DNA of 64,000 bases, from contig NZ_FOET01000002.1 of NCBI RefSeq assembly GCF_900110735.1, forward strand, positions 1 to 64,000. The letters run 5' to 3'. Made by a program: the position numbers and the translations under genes. Of the stretch, positions 15,084-23,858 are shown in pieces. The notes below the pieces were generated by a model. It worked only from the letters and a program-made list of their open reading frames with translations, had not been told where the DNA came from and ran no database searches. Source of the DNA: Streptomyces radiopugnans. Lineage in GTDB: Bacteria > Actinomycetota > Actinomycetes > Streptomycetales > Streptomycetaceae. How positions within the stretch are numbered: the stretch's first letter is position 1; every line of letters starts with the position of its first letter.

Positions 15084-16934
15084 TCAGGGCGCGATGGCGG
15101 CGAGGCTGCGGTTGAGGGCACTGCCGGGGCGGGCGGTGAGCTCCTCCCAGGTGCCCTCCTCGGCGATGCGTCCGGCTTCGAGGACGGCGATGCGGTCGGC
15201 CCGGCGGATGGTGGCGCGGCGGTGCGCGATGACGATCGTGGTGCGGCCCTCCTCCTCCAGGGCGGCGGCGAGCTGGGCGTCGCCGGCGTTGTCCAGGTGG
15301 GCGGTGGACTCGTCGAGCACCAGGACCCTGGGCCGGACCAGGAGCGCGCGGGCCAGGGCGATGCGGGCCCGCTGGCCGCCCGACAGGGTGGAGCCCCGTT
15401 CACCGACCGGCGTGTCCATCGGGGCGATCCGGTCCACGCCGCACAGCCGGGCCGTCTCGGCGAGGAGGCCGTCGTCCGCCTCGGGGGCGGCCAGCCGCAG
15501 GTTCTCGGCGAGGGTGCCGTGGAAGAGGGGCGTCTCCTGGCCCACCAGCGCGACGGCGCGCCGGAGTTCGGCGTCGTCCACCTCGCGTACGTCCACGGGG
15601 TCGCCGTCGGCGGGTATCAGCTGGACCTCTCCCTCGGACGGATCCCAGAACCGGGCCAGCAGATGGGCGCAGGTCGACTTGCCGGCCCCCGATGCGCCGA
15701 CCAGCGCGAGGGTCTGCCCCGGTCCGACGGTCAGCTCGACGCCGTCCAGCACCGGTCCGCCGCCGTAGTCGAACCTCACCCGGTGCAGCCGGACGCCCAG
15801 CGGGCCGGGTGGCAGCGGGCGGGGCGCGGCGGGCGGCGGGGCGAGGGCGGGGGCCCCCACCGCCGCGCCGACCCGGGCGGCCGCCGCCCGCAGCGCCACG
15901 GCCTGGCTCAGCGTCCTGGCCGACTCCGCGACGGGGCCCAGGATCGACAGGGCCAGCGCCATCGCCGCCGGGGCCCACGCCCCGTGCAGCCTCCCGGAGG
16001 TCACCGACTGCGCCGCCGCGGCGACCACGCCGAGGACCGCCACCACGATGAGGAGGTCGCGGACCGCTGCGGCGGCGGCCTCCCAGGTGGCCTCGGCGCG
16101 CTGGGCCTCGCCCGTCTGCCGTCCCCTCTCGGCCAGCCTGCGGCGGCGGTCGGCCAGGGCGCCGAAGGCGAGCAGTTCGCGCAGCCCGTCGACGGTCTCC
16201 ACCGTGTCGGCCGACAGCCGCGCGGCGGCCGCCCGGGTACGGCCGCCGCGCACCGCGCGTTCGCGCGCGTCGGCGAAGGGCGCGGCGGCGAGCAGTGCCG
16301 CGACCGGCAGCACGGCCGCCGGCAGCCACGGCTCCACCGTGGCGAGGACCACCGTGCCGCCGGTGAAGACCGTTCCCGCCGCCAGGAGCTGGGCGGTGGT
16401 GTGGGCGTAGAAGAACTCCAGCGCCTCCACGTCCGCCATGGCGGTCGCGGCGAGGTCCCCGCTGCGCCGGCCGGCGACGCGGGCGGGGGCGCTGCGGGCG
16501 AGCCCGTCGAAGACCCGTACGCGCAGTGCGGCCAGCACCCGGTAGGCCAGGTCGTGCGAGAGGTCCATCTCGCGCCAGGTCGCCAGGGCGCGCACGAGGA
16601 CGAGGACGGCGAGCGCGGTGACGGTGGCGGCCGACGGGGCCCGCCCTTCGATGACGGCCGCCCCCACGGTGTGCGCGGCCAGCGTCAGCAGTGCGACCAG
16701 GGAGCCCTGCTCGACGAGCGCGGCGGCACAGGTGCGCACCGCCATGGCGCGGTGCCCGGCGAGGGCGGGGAGCAGCGCGCGCAGCGATCCCCGCGCGGGC
16801 GCTTGCGCGCCGGCGGCGGTGCCGGTAGTGCCCGTGGTGCCGGCGTGGGCGGCGCCGGTGGCGGTGTTCGCGGCGGTGTCCGTGGCGGTGTCCGTGGCGG
16901 TGTCCGTGGCGGCTGTGTCTACGGCGGTGCTCAT
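15084..16934 (-). CDS. Exporter-fold ABC half-transporter (CydC-like), membrane plus ATPase
   Basis: A 616-residue fused ABC protein. An Ala/Thr-rich N-terminal tail (about 45 residues, with near-repeats of TDTAT) precedes six membrane segments (to ~320) with the SGDLAATAMADVEALEFFYAH coupling region. The ATPase follows: LVGASGAGKSTCAHLL Walker A (~395), Q-loop VALVGQETPLF, signature TLSGGQRARIALARALL, Walker B VLVLDESTAHLD and the switch IVIAHRRAT. It overlaps the partner gene by four bases and is the last gene of the RiPP operon, so the pair is expected to move the peptide product. CydDC-type thiol export, or import as in YbtPQ/IrtAB, are alternatives. Confidence 0.88.
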   Translation of the reverse strand: MSTAVDTAATDTATDTATDTAANTATGAAHAGTTGTTGTAAGAQAPARGSLRALLPALAGHRAMAVRTCAAALVEQGSLVALLTLAAHTVGAAVIEGRAPSAATVTALAVLVLVRALATWREMDLSHDLAYRVLAALRVRVFDGLARSAPARVAGRRSGDLAATAMADVEALEFFYAHTTAQLLAAGTVFTGGTVVLATVEPWLPAAVLPVAALLAAAPFADARERAVRGGRTRAAAARLSADTVETVDGLRELLAFGALADRRRRLAERGRQTGEAQRAEATWEAAAAAVRDLLIVVAVLGVVAAAAQSVTSGRLHGAWAPAAMALALSILGPVAESARTLSQAVALRAAAARVGAAVGAPALAPPPAAPRPLPPGPLGVRLHRVRFDYGGGPVLDGVELTVGPGQTLALVGASGAGKSTCAHLLARFWDPSEGEVQLIPADGDPVDVREVDDAELRRAVALVGQETPLFHGTLAENLRLAAPEADDGLLAETARLCGVDRIAPMDTPVGERGSTLSGGQRARIALARALLVRPRVLVLDESTAHLDNAGDAQLAAALEEEGRTTIVIAHRRATIRRADRIAVLEAGRIAEEGTWEELTARPGSALNRSLAAIAP

Positions 16935-18697
16935 GCGGCGACTCCTCCCCGGTGGGCGTGGCCCGCCTCGACCAGGCGCGCGTAGACGCCTCCGGCCTCG
17001 GCCAGGCCGGTGTGCTCGCCGACGGCGTCCACCCGCCCCCGGTCGAGGACGACGATGCGGTCGGCGTGCCGGACGGCCGAGAGCCGGTGGGCGACCACCA
17101 GGACGGTCCGGCCGCCGGCGGCGTTCAGCAGTTCGCGGACGATGTCCGCCTCCCGGCGCTCGTCGACCGAGCTGGTGGCCTCGTCGAGGACGAGCACCGG
17201 CGCGTCGGCCAGCAGGGCCCGTGCGAGGGCGAGCCGCTGGCGCTGGCCGCCGGACAGGGTGGCGCCGCGCTCGCCGAGGACGGTGGCGTAGCCGTCGGGG
17301 AGTGCGGTGATCTCGTCGTGGACGCCGGCCACGCGTGCCGCGTCAGCCAGTTCGCCGTCCGTGGCGTCCGGCCGGGCCAGGCGCAGGTTCTCGGCGATGG
17401 TGGCGTGGAAGAGGTAGGTCTCCTGGGAGACCACGGCGATGCTCCGCCGCAGCGAGTCCAGGGCGTATCCGGTCGTGGGGAGCCCGTCGAGGGTGATCCG
17501 GCCCCCCTGCGGGTCGTGGTGGCGCAGCAGCAGGGCCAGGAGCGTGGACTTGCCGGCGCCGGACGGGCCGACGATCGCGGTGGTCCGTCCCGCCCGTGCG
17601 GTGAAGGAGACGCCGCGCAGAACGGGGTCCTTCGCGCCGTCGTAGGCGAACTCGACGTTCTCGAAGCGCAGTTCGGGAGGTCCCGGCCAGTGCGCGGGCG
17701 CCGTTCCGGTGTCGCGGACGGCGGGTTCGGCGGTGCGCAGCGCCGCGATCCCGTCCGCGGCCGAGGCCCCCAGGTATCCGGCGTGCCACTCGCGGGCCAG
17801 GTCCCGCACCGGCCGGAAGCACTCGGAGGCCAGCAGCAGCGCCAGATAGGTGCCGGTCGCCGCGGTGGATCCGGTGACGGCCGATTGGCACGCCAGGAGC
17901 GCGGCGGCCGCGGTGCCGCCCTGGATGGCGAGGTCGGTGATGCCGGTGCCGGCCAGGGAAACCCGCAGTTTGGCGACCGTCGCCCGGTGCAGCGCCGCCG
18001 AGCGCTCCTCCAGGCGTTCGCGGGTGCGGCCGACCGCGCCGGCGGCGCGCAGGGCGGGCATGCCCTGGAGGGCCTCCAGGTAGTCGGCGCCCAGCCCCTC
18101 GTAGGTGTCCCAGTGCTCCCTGCCGCGTCTGGCCAGCAGCCGGTCCCAGGCGCGCGGCCCGCACAGGGCGAGCAGCAGGGCGGGGACGAGACCGAGGAGC
18201 GCCACCGGTTCCACGGCGGCCAGGACGGCGAGCACGAGGGGCGGCACGGTGAGGGTGACCAGGAGCTGGGGCAGATAGCGGGAGATGTACGCGTCGACGC
18301 CCTCCACCCCGTCGACGAGGGTGGTGCGTACGGCCCCGGCCCGCACCGGAGCTCCCCCCGGGCCGGGGCCGGAGGAGTTCAGGTGCGCGGGGCCCAGGCG
18401 GCCGAGGCGGGCCAGGAGTTCGTCCCGCAGGGCCACCCTCGCCCGGGCTCCGGCGCGGGTGGCGGTGCGCCGCTGCCGGACGGCGAGCCCGGCGCGGACG
18501 GCGACGACGGCGAGCACGGCGCCCAGCAGCCACGGAAGCCGGCCGGTGTCGCCGCGGGCCAGGTCGGCGAGTGCGACGGCCAGCAGGGCGGCCTGTGCCA
18601 GATGGGTGAGGGTGACGGCGCCCTGCAGGAGGGTGGCCGCCAGCAGGGGGCGCCGGGCGCGCAGCGCGGCGCGGCGCAGTTCGGGATGGGCGATCAT
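16931..18697 (-). CDS. Exporter-fold ABC half-transporter (CydD-like), membrane plus ATPase
   Basis: A 588-residue partner of the neighbouring half-transporter. The membrane part includes RTTLVDGVEGVDAYISRYLPQLL, a stretch typical of CydD-like subunits, and LLASECFRPVRDLAREWHAGY. The ATPase has IVGPSGAGKSTLLALLLRHHDP, AVVSQETYLFHATIAENLRL, TLSGGQRQRLALARALL, VLVLDEATSSVD and LVVAHRLSA, all intact. ATG at 18697 is coupled (ATGA) to the SagB-like gene. Two complete ATP sites in the heterodimer are predicted. Substrate is not readable; position in the RiPP operon suggests export, or uptake of the metal-loaded product. Confidence 0.88.
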   Translation of the reverse strand: MIAHPELRRAALRARRPLLAATLLQGAVTLTHLAQAALLAVALADLARGDTGRLPWLLGAVLAVVAVRAGLAVRQRRTATRAGARARVALRDELLARLGRLGPAHLNSSGPGPGGAPVRAGAVRTTLVDGVEGVDAYISRYLPQLLVTLTVPPLVLAVLAAVEPVALLGLVPALLLALCGPRAWDRLLARRGREHWDTYEGLGADYLEALQGMPALRAAGAVGRTRERLEERSAALHRATVAKLRVSLAGTGITDLAIQGGTAAAALLACQSAVTGSTAATGTYLALLLASECFRPVRDLAREWHAGYLGASAADGIAALRTAEPAVRDTGTAPAHWPGPPELRFENVEFAYDGAKDPVLRGVSFTARAGRTTAIVGPSGAGKSTLLALLLRHHDPQGGRITLDGLPTTGYALDSLRRSIAVVSQETYLFHATIAENLRLARPDATDGELADAARVAGVHDEITALPDGYATVLGERGATLSGGQRQRLALARALLADAPVLVLDEATSSVDERREADIVRELLNAAGGRTVLVVAHRLSAVRHADRIVVLDRGRVDAVGEHTGLAEAGGVYARLVEAGHAHRGGVAA

Positions 18698-19833
18698 GTG
18701 GAGTTCTCCTCGTCGGCGTGGCGGGTGCCGAGGGCCAGTCCGTGGACGATCCAGTCCCGGCCCGGCGCGGCGCCGAGGGCGGCGCCGAGGTCCGCCTGCT
18801 GCCAGGAGCCGACGGGCCGGGCGGCCAGACCGTGGCGCCGGGCGGTGAGGTGGGCCAGGTGGACGGCGAATCCGGCCCGCAGGTGGGCGCGGCGGATGTG
18901 CGGCGCGTCGGCGTCCGCGGGGCAGCCGTGGGCGAGCAGGACGGCGCCGGCGTCGGCGATCCACGCCTGGCCCGCGGCCCAGGCCGCCAGTGTCGGGCGG
19001 GCCTCGCCGGCGGCGTACCGGCGCAGTGCGGTGCCGCCGGCGGCCGGTTCGACCAGGCCGGGGTGGGGTGGGCCGACGGCGGCGCACCAGCGCAGTTCGC
19101 CGGCGCCCGCCCCCGCGGCGGCGGTCAGGACGGCCCGCAGCGCGTCCGGGGGCGGGGTGCCGGGCAGCGGCGGCGGGTCGCTGCGGCGGGCCAGCAGTTC
19201 GGCGGGTGTGGGTGTGTCCCGCGGGGGCCGGGGGCCGGTGTCCGTGCCGGGCGGGGGGATGTGCACCGCGGCCAGCGGGCTCCCGGCCGGTCCGTCCAGC
19301 CGGGCCTCGGGCTCGCCCGCGCCCAGCGCGCGGGCCGCGAGGAGCAGGGCCGCGGCGGCGTGCCCGGTGTCCAGCAGCAGCAGCGGCCAGGCGCGGTGGC
19401 CGTAGTGGGAGGCCGTGCGCCGTGCGGTGACGGAGAGTTCGGCGGTCACGCCCGGTGGCGTGCCGTCGGGGCACCGGCCGAGGCGGTGCACGCGGTGGCG
19501 CAGCGGGTCGTAGCCGTAGCGGCCGGGCGGCAGGGAGCAGCCGGCTCCCACGACCAGTTCGGCGTCCACCGGGTGCAGCGCGCCGGCGGAGGGCGCGGGG
19601 CGCAGGCGCCCGGAGCCGTCCGAGGCCGCCAGGGACAGGCGCAGTACGGCCTCCACGTCGAGTTCTCCCGGGGCCGCGCCCGGGATGGTGCGCGGTGGCC
19701 CCGGCCAGGCCCGGACGGCGGGCCCGGCGGGCGTGTCGGTGCCGGGGTGCTCCGGGGAGCGGGCGCGGGCGAGGGCGGCGACGAGGTCCACCGGGTGCTG
19801 CTCGGAGGTGTGTTCCACGGGGGTGTGTTCCAC
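18694..19833 (-). CDS. SagB/ThcOx-type nitroreductase-fold dehydrogenase
   Basis: A 379-residue flavin-dependent dehydrogenase-like protein of the type that oxidises peptide azolines to azoles in thiazole/oxazole-modified peptides. Family cues are VEAVLRLSLAASDG, LRPAPSAGALHPVDAELVVGAG (the SAGALxP motif, ~residues 85-100), RTASHYGHRAWPLLLLDTGHAAAALLLAARALG, and AHLRAGFAVHLAHLTARRHGL. The sequence looks like two degenerate nitroreductase repeats. GTG at 19833, ten bases after the YcaO stop and with GAGGG upstream, is favoured over an ATG at 19878 that would overlap YcaO by 35 bases. Confidence 0.75.
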   Translation of the reverse strand: MEHTPVEHTSEQHPVDLVAALARARSPEHPGTDTPAGPAVRAWPGPPRTIPGAAPGELDVEAVLRLSLAASDGSGRLRPAPSAGALHPVDAELVVGAGCSLPPGRYGYDPLRHRVHRLGRCPDGTPPGVTAELSVTARRTASHYGHRAWPLLLLDTGHAAAALLLAARALGAGEPEARLDGPAGSPLAAVHIPPPGTDTGPRPPRDTPTPAELLARRSDPPPLPGTPPPDALRAVLTAAAGAGAGELRWCAAVGPPHPGLVEPAAGGTALRRYAAGEARPTLAAWAAGQAWIADAGAVLLAHGCPADADAPHIRRAHLRAGFAVHLAHLTARRHGLAARPVGSWQQADLGAALGAAPGRDWIVHGLALGTRHADEENST

Positions 19834-19843
19834 GGGGCGGCCC

Positions 19844-21223
19844 TCACATGTGGGGCGGAGGCGCCAGCGTGAAGTCATCCGGCGAGACGGGGGCGGTCGT
19901 ACGCCATCCCCGCCCGACGGCGGCCTCGGCCAGCCGCGGGCAGCCGAAGTACCCGAAGGCCGCGGGGGCGTTGGGCAGGAGCCCGGAGACCAGGACGCGG
20001 GCGACGCGCAGCGGGGTCTCGGCCACGTCCTCGGTGGTGAGGTCGAACGTCATGACCCGGTGGCCGCGTTCGCGCAGCGCGCGCTCCAGCCTCTCCCGGC
20101 TGCCGGGCTCGACCGCGTCGACGGGCACGGTCCCGTGCGCGGGTTCGGTGAAGCGCCGGGCCTGGGGGGCCATCCGTTCGTCCAGCCACACCTGTACGTG
20201 CGCCCCCAGGTCCCGCACGTGCTCGAACCGCTCGCCGCACGCGTCGAGGTAGCGGCCGTCGGCGCGGTGGTCCAGGTAGAGCCCGCGGGCGAGCAGACCG
20301 GCCTCCACGGCCTGGAACACCCAGCCGCCGGGGTCGGTCAGGCCCTGGGTGAAGACCCAGGTGTGCACGGCCTCCAGCACGGCCTTGCGGGCGGCCTCGG
20401 CCGGGTCGTACTTGCAGGCGAATCCGGCCGCGTACAGGCCGAGGCGGGGGTCGTGGACGAGCGCGGCCATGCAGGGGGCGAACTCCGAGGGCATCTCGAC
20501 GAGGTGGAGTTCGAGCGCGGATCCGGCCAGGTCGTCGGTGAGGCCGGGCACGCTGGCCGGGTCGATGCCGCGCGCCGGCCCGTCGAGGTGCCACCACAGC
20601 TCCAGGGCGTCGCGTTCGACGATCTCCAGCAGGCCGCGTTCGACCGCGTCGTCGAGGCCCTGGCCGGTGGCGATCCCCGCGTAGTTGAGGTGGTGGGTGC
20701 GGGGCAGTGAACGCAGTTCGCCCTGGCGCCAGTTGAGGTGGGTGAGCGCGACGGGCGCCCAGACCTCGGCGGCCGTGCCGTCGGGCAGGTGCTCGGTGCC
20801 CCGCGTCCACAGGGCCGGGGTGTCGGCGGTGAGTGGCCGGTAGGGGAACTTCTGTCCGGCGTACTGCCACGGAGCGTAGGCCGGCAGGTCGCCCGGCCCG
20901 TACAGCCGCAGCCCCTTGTCGGCCAGTTCGGCGGCCGTGGCGCGCAGCGGGGCGTCCGGGTGGCCGGGCGGTGGTACGCGGTTGCCGCAGTAACGCTCCA
21001 CCCCCTCGGCTATCGCGGCGATGCGGGCCTGTTCGGGGTCGCCGAAGGTGGTGCCCAGGGAGACCCGGTCGGCGGGCCACAGGCCGAGTCTGCGCGCGTC
21101 GGATATCTCGGCCGTGAACGCGGTGTAGCGGGGCGGCGCGCCCGCGGGGTGCTCGACGGGCTTGACCTTGCGGACGATGCCGCAGACGGGGTCGACCAGG
21201 GTGTGGAGCGGCAGCGCCGTCAT
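19844..21223 (-). CDS. YcaO-domain ATP-dependent cyclodehydratase
   Basis: A 459-residue YcaO protein, the enzyme that activates peptide amide oxygens with ATP so that Ser/Thr/Cys side chains cyclise to azolines. ATP/Mg-binding acidic patches are seen at residues ~70-78 (IAAIAEGVERYCGN), 200-207 (LLEIVERDAL) and in AEAARKAVLEAVHTW (~275). The C-terminus ends in APPPHM, a proline-rich tail as in other peptide cyclodehydratases whose tail reaches the active site. It is coupled at both ends to neighbours. Amidine or thioamide chemistry is also known for YcaO proteins, but the SagB partner favours azol(in)es. Confidence 0.9.
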   Translation of the reverse strand: MTALPLHTLVDPVCGIVRKVKPVEHPAGAPPRYTAFTAEISDARRLGLWPADRVSLGTTFGDPEQARIAAIAEGVERYCGNRVPPPGHPDAPLRATAAELADKGLRLYGPGDLPAYAPWQYAGQKFPYRPLTADTPALWTRGTEHLPDGTAAEVWAPVALTHLNWRQGELRSLPRTHHLNYAGIATGQGLDDAVERGLLEIVERDALELWWHLDGPARGIDPASVPGLTDDLAGSALELHLVEMPSEFAPCMAALVHDPRLGLYAAGFACKYDPAEAARKAVLEAVHTWVFTQGLTDPGGWVFQAVEAGLLARGLYLDHRADGRYLDACGERFEHVRDLGAHVQVWLDERMAPQARRFTEPAHGTVPVDAVEPGSRERLERALRERGHRVMTFDLTTEDVAETPLRVARVLVSGLLPNAPAAFGYFGCPRLAEAAVGRGWRTTAPVSPDDFTLAPPPHM

Positions 21224-22701
21224 CGCAGGATCTCCTCGGCGGGTTCGGTGGTGGTGGGACGGGACGGCAGTACGTGCAGCAGCAGTGCCGCGCCTTCCGG
21301 GGCGATCTCCCGCCGGGAGGGGAGCAGCCGGCCGGCGGTCACCGGATCGTCCCCGGTGTGCGGGTTGCGGGCGTGGGCCGGGAAGTGGTGTCCGGCGATC
21401 TCCAGGCGCAGCCGGGTGCCCGCCCGCAGCCGGCACGCGAGCCGGCCCAGGCCGATGGCGAACTCGGCTTCCCTGCCGGGCGGTTCCTCGCGCCGGACGG
21501 CGCCGACGGCCAGCCGCTCGGCCCTTCCTTCCGGGGTGAGGGCGACGAGCCGGGCGGCCCAGTCGGCGGACGGGGTGTCGGCAGTGGCCCGCAGCCGGAC
21601 CCGCGCGGGGCCGACCGCGTCGAGCGGGCGGGGCAGCGGCGGGGTGACCAGCAGGCACCGGTCGGGCGTTCCGGCGGTGGGGACGGTGAGGTCGTCCGAG
21701 CGGACGGGGCGTTCGGGGTCGGCGGTGAAGGCGGAGCCGTGCAGCGGCCGCAGCGGCTGCGGCCGCGGCTCGCCGTCGGTTCCGGCGGGCAGCCACCGGT
21801 CGGCGCCGCCCAGTGCCAGCGCGCCGCGGCGGCCGGGGGCGAGTTCACCGGCGAGGGCGCGGCGGGCCCAGCCCGCGTACAGCTCGCCGAGGTTCACCCG
21901 GTGGGCGGGTCCGGCGCCGGGGCCGGGCGCGGCGGTGAGGCCGTGTCCCCAGGGGCCCATCAGCAGCCGCGCCGAGGGGCCCGCCCAGGCGCGCCACAGG
22001 GCGGTGGTGTCGTCGGCGAAGGGGTCGTGGAGGCCGCCCACCGCGAGCAGGGGAACCGCCGCGTGCGCCGCCCGCGACACCAGGCGGCCCCGTTCGCGGT
22101 GCCGCCACAGGTCCGCCCAGGAGGGCAGGTCCCGGTCCAGCCGTTCGGGCAGGCCGGTCAGCGGCAGGTGGTCGAGCAGGCCGGGGTCGGCGGCGAGGGC
22201 CTTGTCCAGGGCGCTCTCGTCGGAGTCGCTCCGGTCGCCGTGGGCGGCCCACCACCCGGCGCGGGCCAGCAGCCGTTCCACGCCGGAGGGTTCGCGTGCC
22301 GTCTCGGCGGCGCCCAGGGCGGGCACGGCGGCGAGGACGGCGTCGGGGCGGGCGTCCTCGGGCGCGTCGAGGGCGAGGACGAGTGCGCAGTGGGCGGCGT
22401 AGGAGGCGCCCGTGGCCACCAGCCAGCCGTCGCTCCACGGCTGCCGCCGGATCCAGCGGGCGGCCGCCGCCCCGTCGGCGGCCTCGTCCTCGTACGGGCG
22501 CCACCGCCCCGGCGACGCGAACCGGCCGCGTACGTCCTGGACGACGGCGGCGAACCCGCGTCGGGCCCAGCCGCTCGCCTCGGCCCGGTGCCGCACGCGG
22601 TCGTAGGGGGTCCGCAGGAGTACGGCGGGGAAGGGGCCGCGGCCCGCGGGGAGGCGGACGTCGGTGGCCAGCCCCTCGACGGTGGCGCCGGGCGGTGTCA
22701 T
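21220..22701 (-). CDS. S15/CocE-family alpha/beta hydrolase (X-Pro dipeptidyl-peptidase-like)
   Basis: A 493-residue hydrolase. VLLRTPYDRVRHRAEASGWARRGFAAVVQDVRGRFAS starts the alpha/beta domain; the nucleophile is Ser in WLVATGASYAAHCAL (~residue 100, GxSYxA pattern), a GGLHDPF block gives the acid and LLMGPWGHG the His. The C-terminal jelly-roll (DRCLLVTPPLPRPLD to the end) is the S15 lectin-like domain. No signal peptide. Lying between YcaO and the leader-binding protein, coupled to both, it is the only peptidase-like gene of the cluster and could remove the leader or trim the product; ester hydrolysis is equally possible. Confidence 0.83.
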   Translation of the reverse strand: MTPPGATVEGLATDVRLPAGRGPFPAVLLRTPYDRVRHRAEASGWARRGFAAVVQDVRGRFASPGRWRPYEDEAADGAAAARWIRRQPWSDGWLVATGASYAAHCALVLALDAPEDARPDAVLAAVPALGAAETAREPSGVERLLARAGWWAAHGDRSDSDESALDKALAADPGLLDHLPLTGLPERLDRDLPSWADLWRHRERGRLVSRAAHAAVPLLAVGGLHDPFADDTTALWRAWAGPSARLLMGPWGHGLTAAPGPGAGPAHRVNLGELYAGWARRALAGELAPGRRGALALGGADRWLPAGTDGEPRPQPLRPLHGSAFTADPERPVRSDDLTVPTAGTPDRCLLVTPPLPRPLDAVGPARVRLRATADTPSADWAARLVALTPEGRAERLAVGAVRREEPPGREAEFAIGLGRLACRLRAGTRLRLEIAGHHFPAHARNPHTGDDPVTAGRLLPSRREIAPEGAALLLHVLPSRPTTTEPAEEILR

Positions 22702-23567
22702 CCGTTCTTCCCCGCTGCCGAGGTGGTCTGCGGCATCGGGGCGACCGCGGGCACGGGGAGGACGGGGTGCTCGGTGACCGTCAGGGTGCGCAGGTCCACG
22801 CGCCTGATCCGGCGCCGCGCCGGGAGCCCGGTCTCTTCGGGGGCGTCGGCGGCCCATCGCAGCAGGTCGTCGGCGAGCAGTGCCGCGAGCAGGCCGGCGG
22901 CGGGAGGGGTGGGGCCGGCCGGCGCACCGCAGGCGCGGGGTCCGCTCCAGTAGGCGGCCAGCTCCCGGTGGGCGGGGGTGGCGGCCAGCCGGCGGGCCCT
23001 GACGTGGGCCGAGGTGACGTCTCCGGGAGCGGCGGCGAGCGGCTCGACGTAGGCCTGCCGGCCCTCGCGGTGGCAGCGCAGCCAGGCGACGCCGTGCGCG
23101 GGCAGCCGGTCCGCGGCGTCCCACAGCCCGTCGGGCACGGGGCCGTCCAGGCACCACACGACGGCGGCGGGGTCTTCGCGGAGCAGGTCCTCGAGACCGC
23201 CCGGCGACGCGCCGGGAGCGGCCGCCGGACCGGTGCGCGGCCGGGCGCCCAGGGCGGTCAGCTGCGCGGCGAGCGGTTCGGTCAGCACCGGATCACCCAG
23301 CAGGCGGACGTTCCGGCGGGCGGCGGGCCACTTCGGGCTCGGCGGGCCGTCCGCCAGGTAGCCGGCCTCCTCGAACGCCCTCATGACGCGGCCCTGCTCC
23401 TCGTCCGCCGGGGTTCCGGCGGCACCGGAGAGCAGGGAGAGCAGGGCTTCCTCGTCGGCGCCCCGTGTCCTGACGCTGAGGAACTCCCCCTCGGGGGTGC
23501 GGACGGCGAGGCCTCGCCCGGGCACGGCGACGACCTCGACACCGGGTGCGAGCTGACTGCGGGACAC
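22698..23567 (-). CDS. TOMM leader-peptide-binding E1-like protein
   Basis: A 289-residue protein resembling the E1-like ocin-ThiF partners of YcaO. The N-terminal ~80 residues (PGVEVVAVPGRGLAVRTPEG, DEEALLSLLSGAAGTPADEE, RAFEEAGYLAD) look like the winged-helix RiPP-recognition element. The rest (ARRNVRLLGDPVLTEPL, AAVVWCLDGPVPDGLWDAADRL) resembles a ThiF fold that has lost its ATP-binding motif. GTG start at 23567 with AGGAGG upstream. It is the first processing gene after the candidate precursor and presumably presents the precursor to YcaO. Confidence 0.78.
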   Translation of the reverse strand: MSRSQLAPGVEVVAVPGRGLAVRTPEGEFLSVRTRGADEEALLSLLSGAAGTPADEEQGRVMRAFEEAGYLADGPPSPKWPAARRNVRLLGDPVLTEPLAAQLTALGARPRTGPAAAPGASPGGLEDLLREDPAAVVWCLDGPVPDGLWDAADRLPAHGVAWLRCHREGRQAYVEPLAAAPGDVTSAHVRARRLAATPAHRELAAYWSGPRACGAPAGPTPPAAGLLAALLADDLLRWAADAPEETGLPARRRIRRVDLRTLTVTEHPVLPVPAVAPMPQTTSAAGKNG

Positions 23568-23630
23568 GGCGATCCTCCTGCGGGCTGACGGCGGCTTGGC
23601 GGCCGACTGGCGGCGGGGCCTGGGACGGGT

Positions 23631-23685
23631 GTGGGCCCGCCCGGATGGCGCCGGGCGGACCCACTGTCGGGGGCGACTGGCCCCC
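23631..23685 (-). terminator. Two tandem hairpins after the precursor gene (possible attenuator)
   Basis: Immediately after the precursor stop the transcript can form GGGGGC/GCCCCC (23669-23674 with 23680-23685) and then a 14-bp stem (23631-23644 with 23651-23664, one mismatch). They lie between the precursor and the processing genes, the usual place for partial termination that makes more precursor than enzyme. Confidence 0.6.
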
Positions 23686-23687
23686 GC

Positions 23688-23801
23688 TTACTCCTCGGTG
23701 TCCTCGAAGGGGTTCTCGACGAGCGCGTTGGAGTGGGAGGCCGAGTCGTGGGCCAGCTGGCCCGGGTCGGCGATCGGCGCGAAGACCTGCTCGTTGTCCA
23801 T
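23688..23801 (-). CDS. Candidate RiPP precursor peptide, 37 residues
   Basis: A 37-residue open frame with ATG at 23801, an ideal AAGGAGAG site six bases upstream and a TAA stop, rare at this GC content. It begins MDNEQVFAPIADPGQLAHD and ends SASHSNALVENPFEDTEE. It has no Cys or internal Thr; Ser residues at 20, 22 and 24 alternate with Ala and His (DSASHSN), giving candidate oxazol(in)e sites around an imidazole. The C-terminus is acidic and may be a follower. The gene directly precedes the leader-binding protein and follows a Zur-like box. No homology is known to me; the call rests on position, ribosome-binding site and composition. Confidence 0.75.
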   Translation of the reverse strand: MDNEQVFAPIADPGQLAHDSASHSNALVENPFEDTEE

Positions 23802-23858
23802 GAACTCTCCTTGTTCGTAGGGGAGATACGGCGTTCGGATGAGCGCCGCGCTCACACT

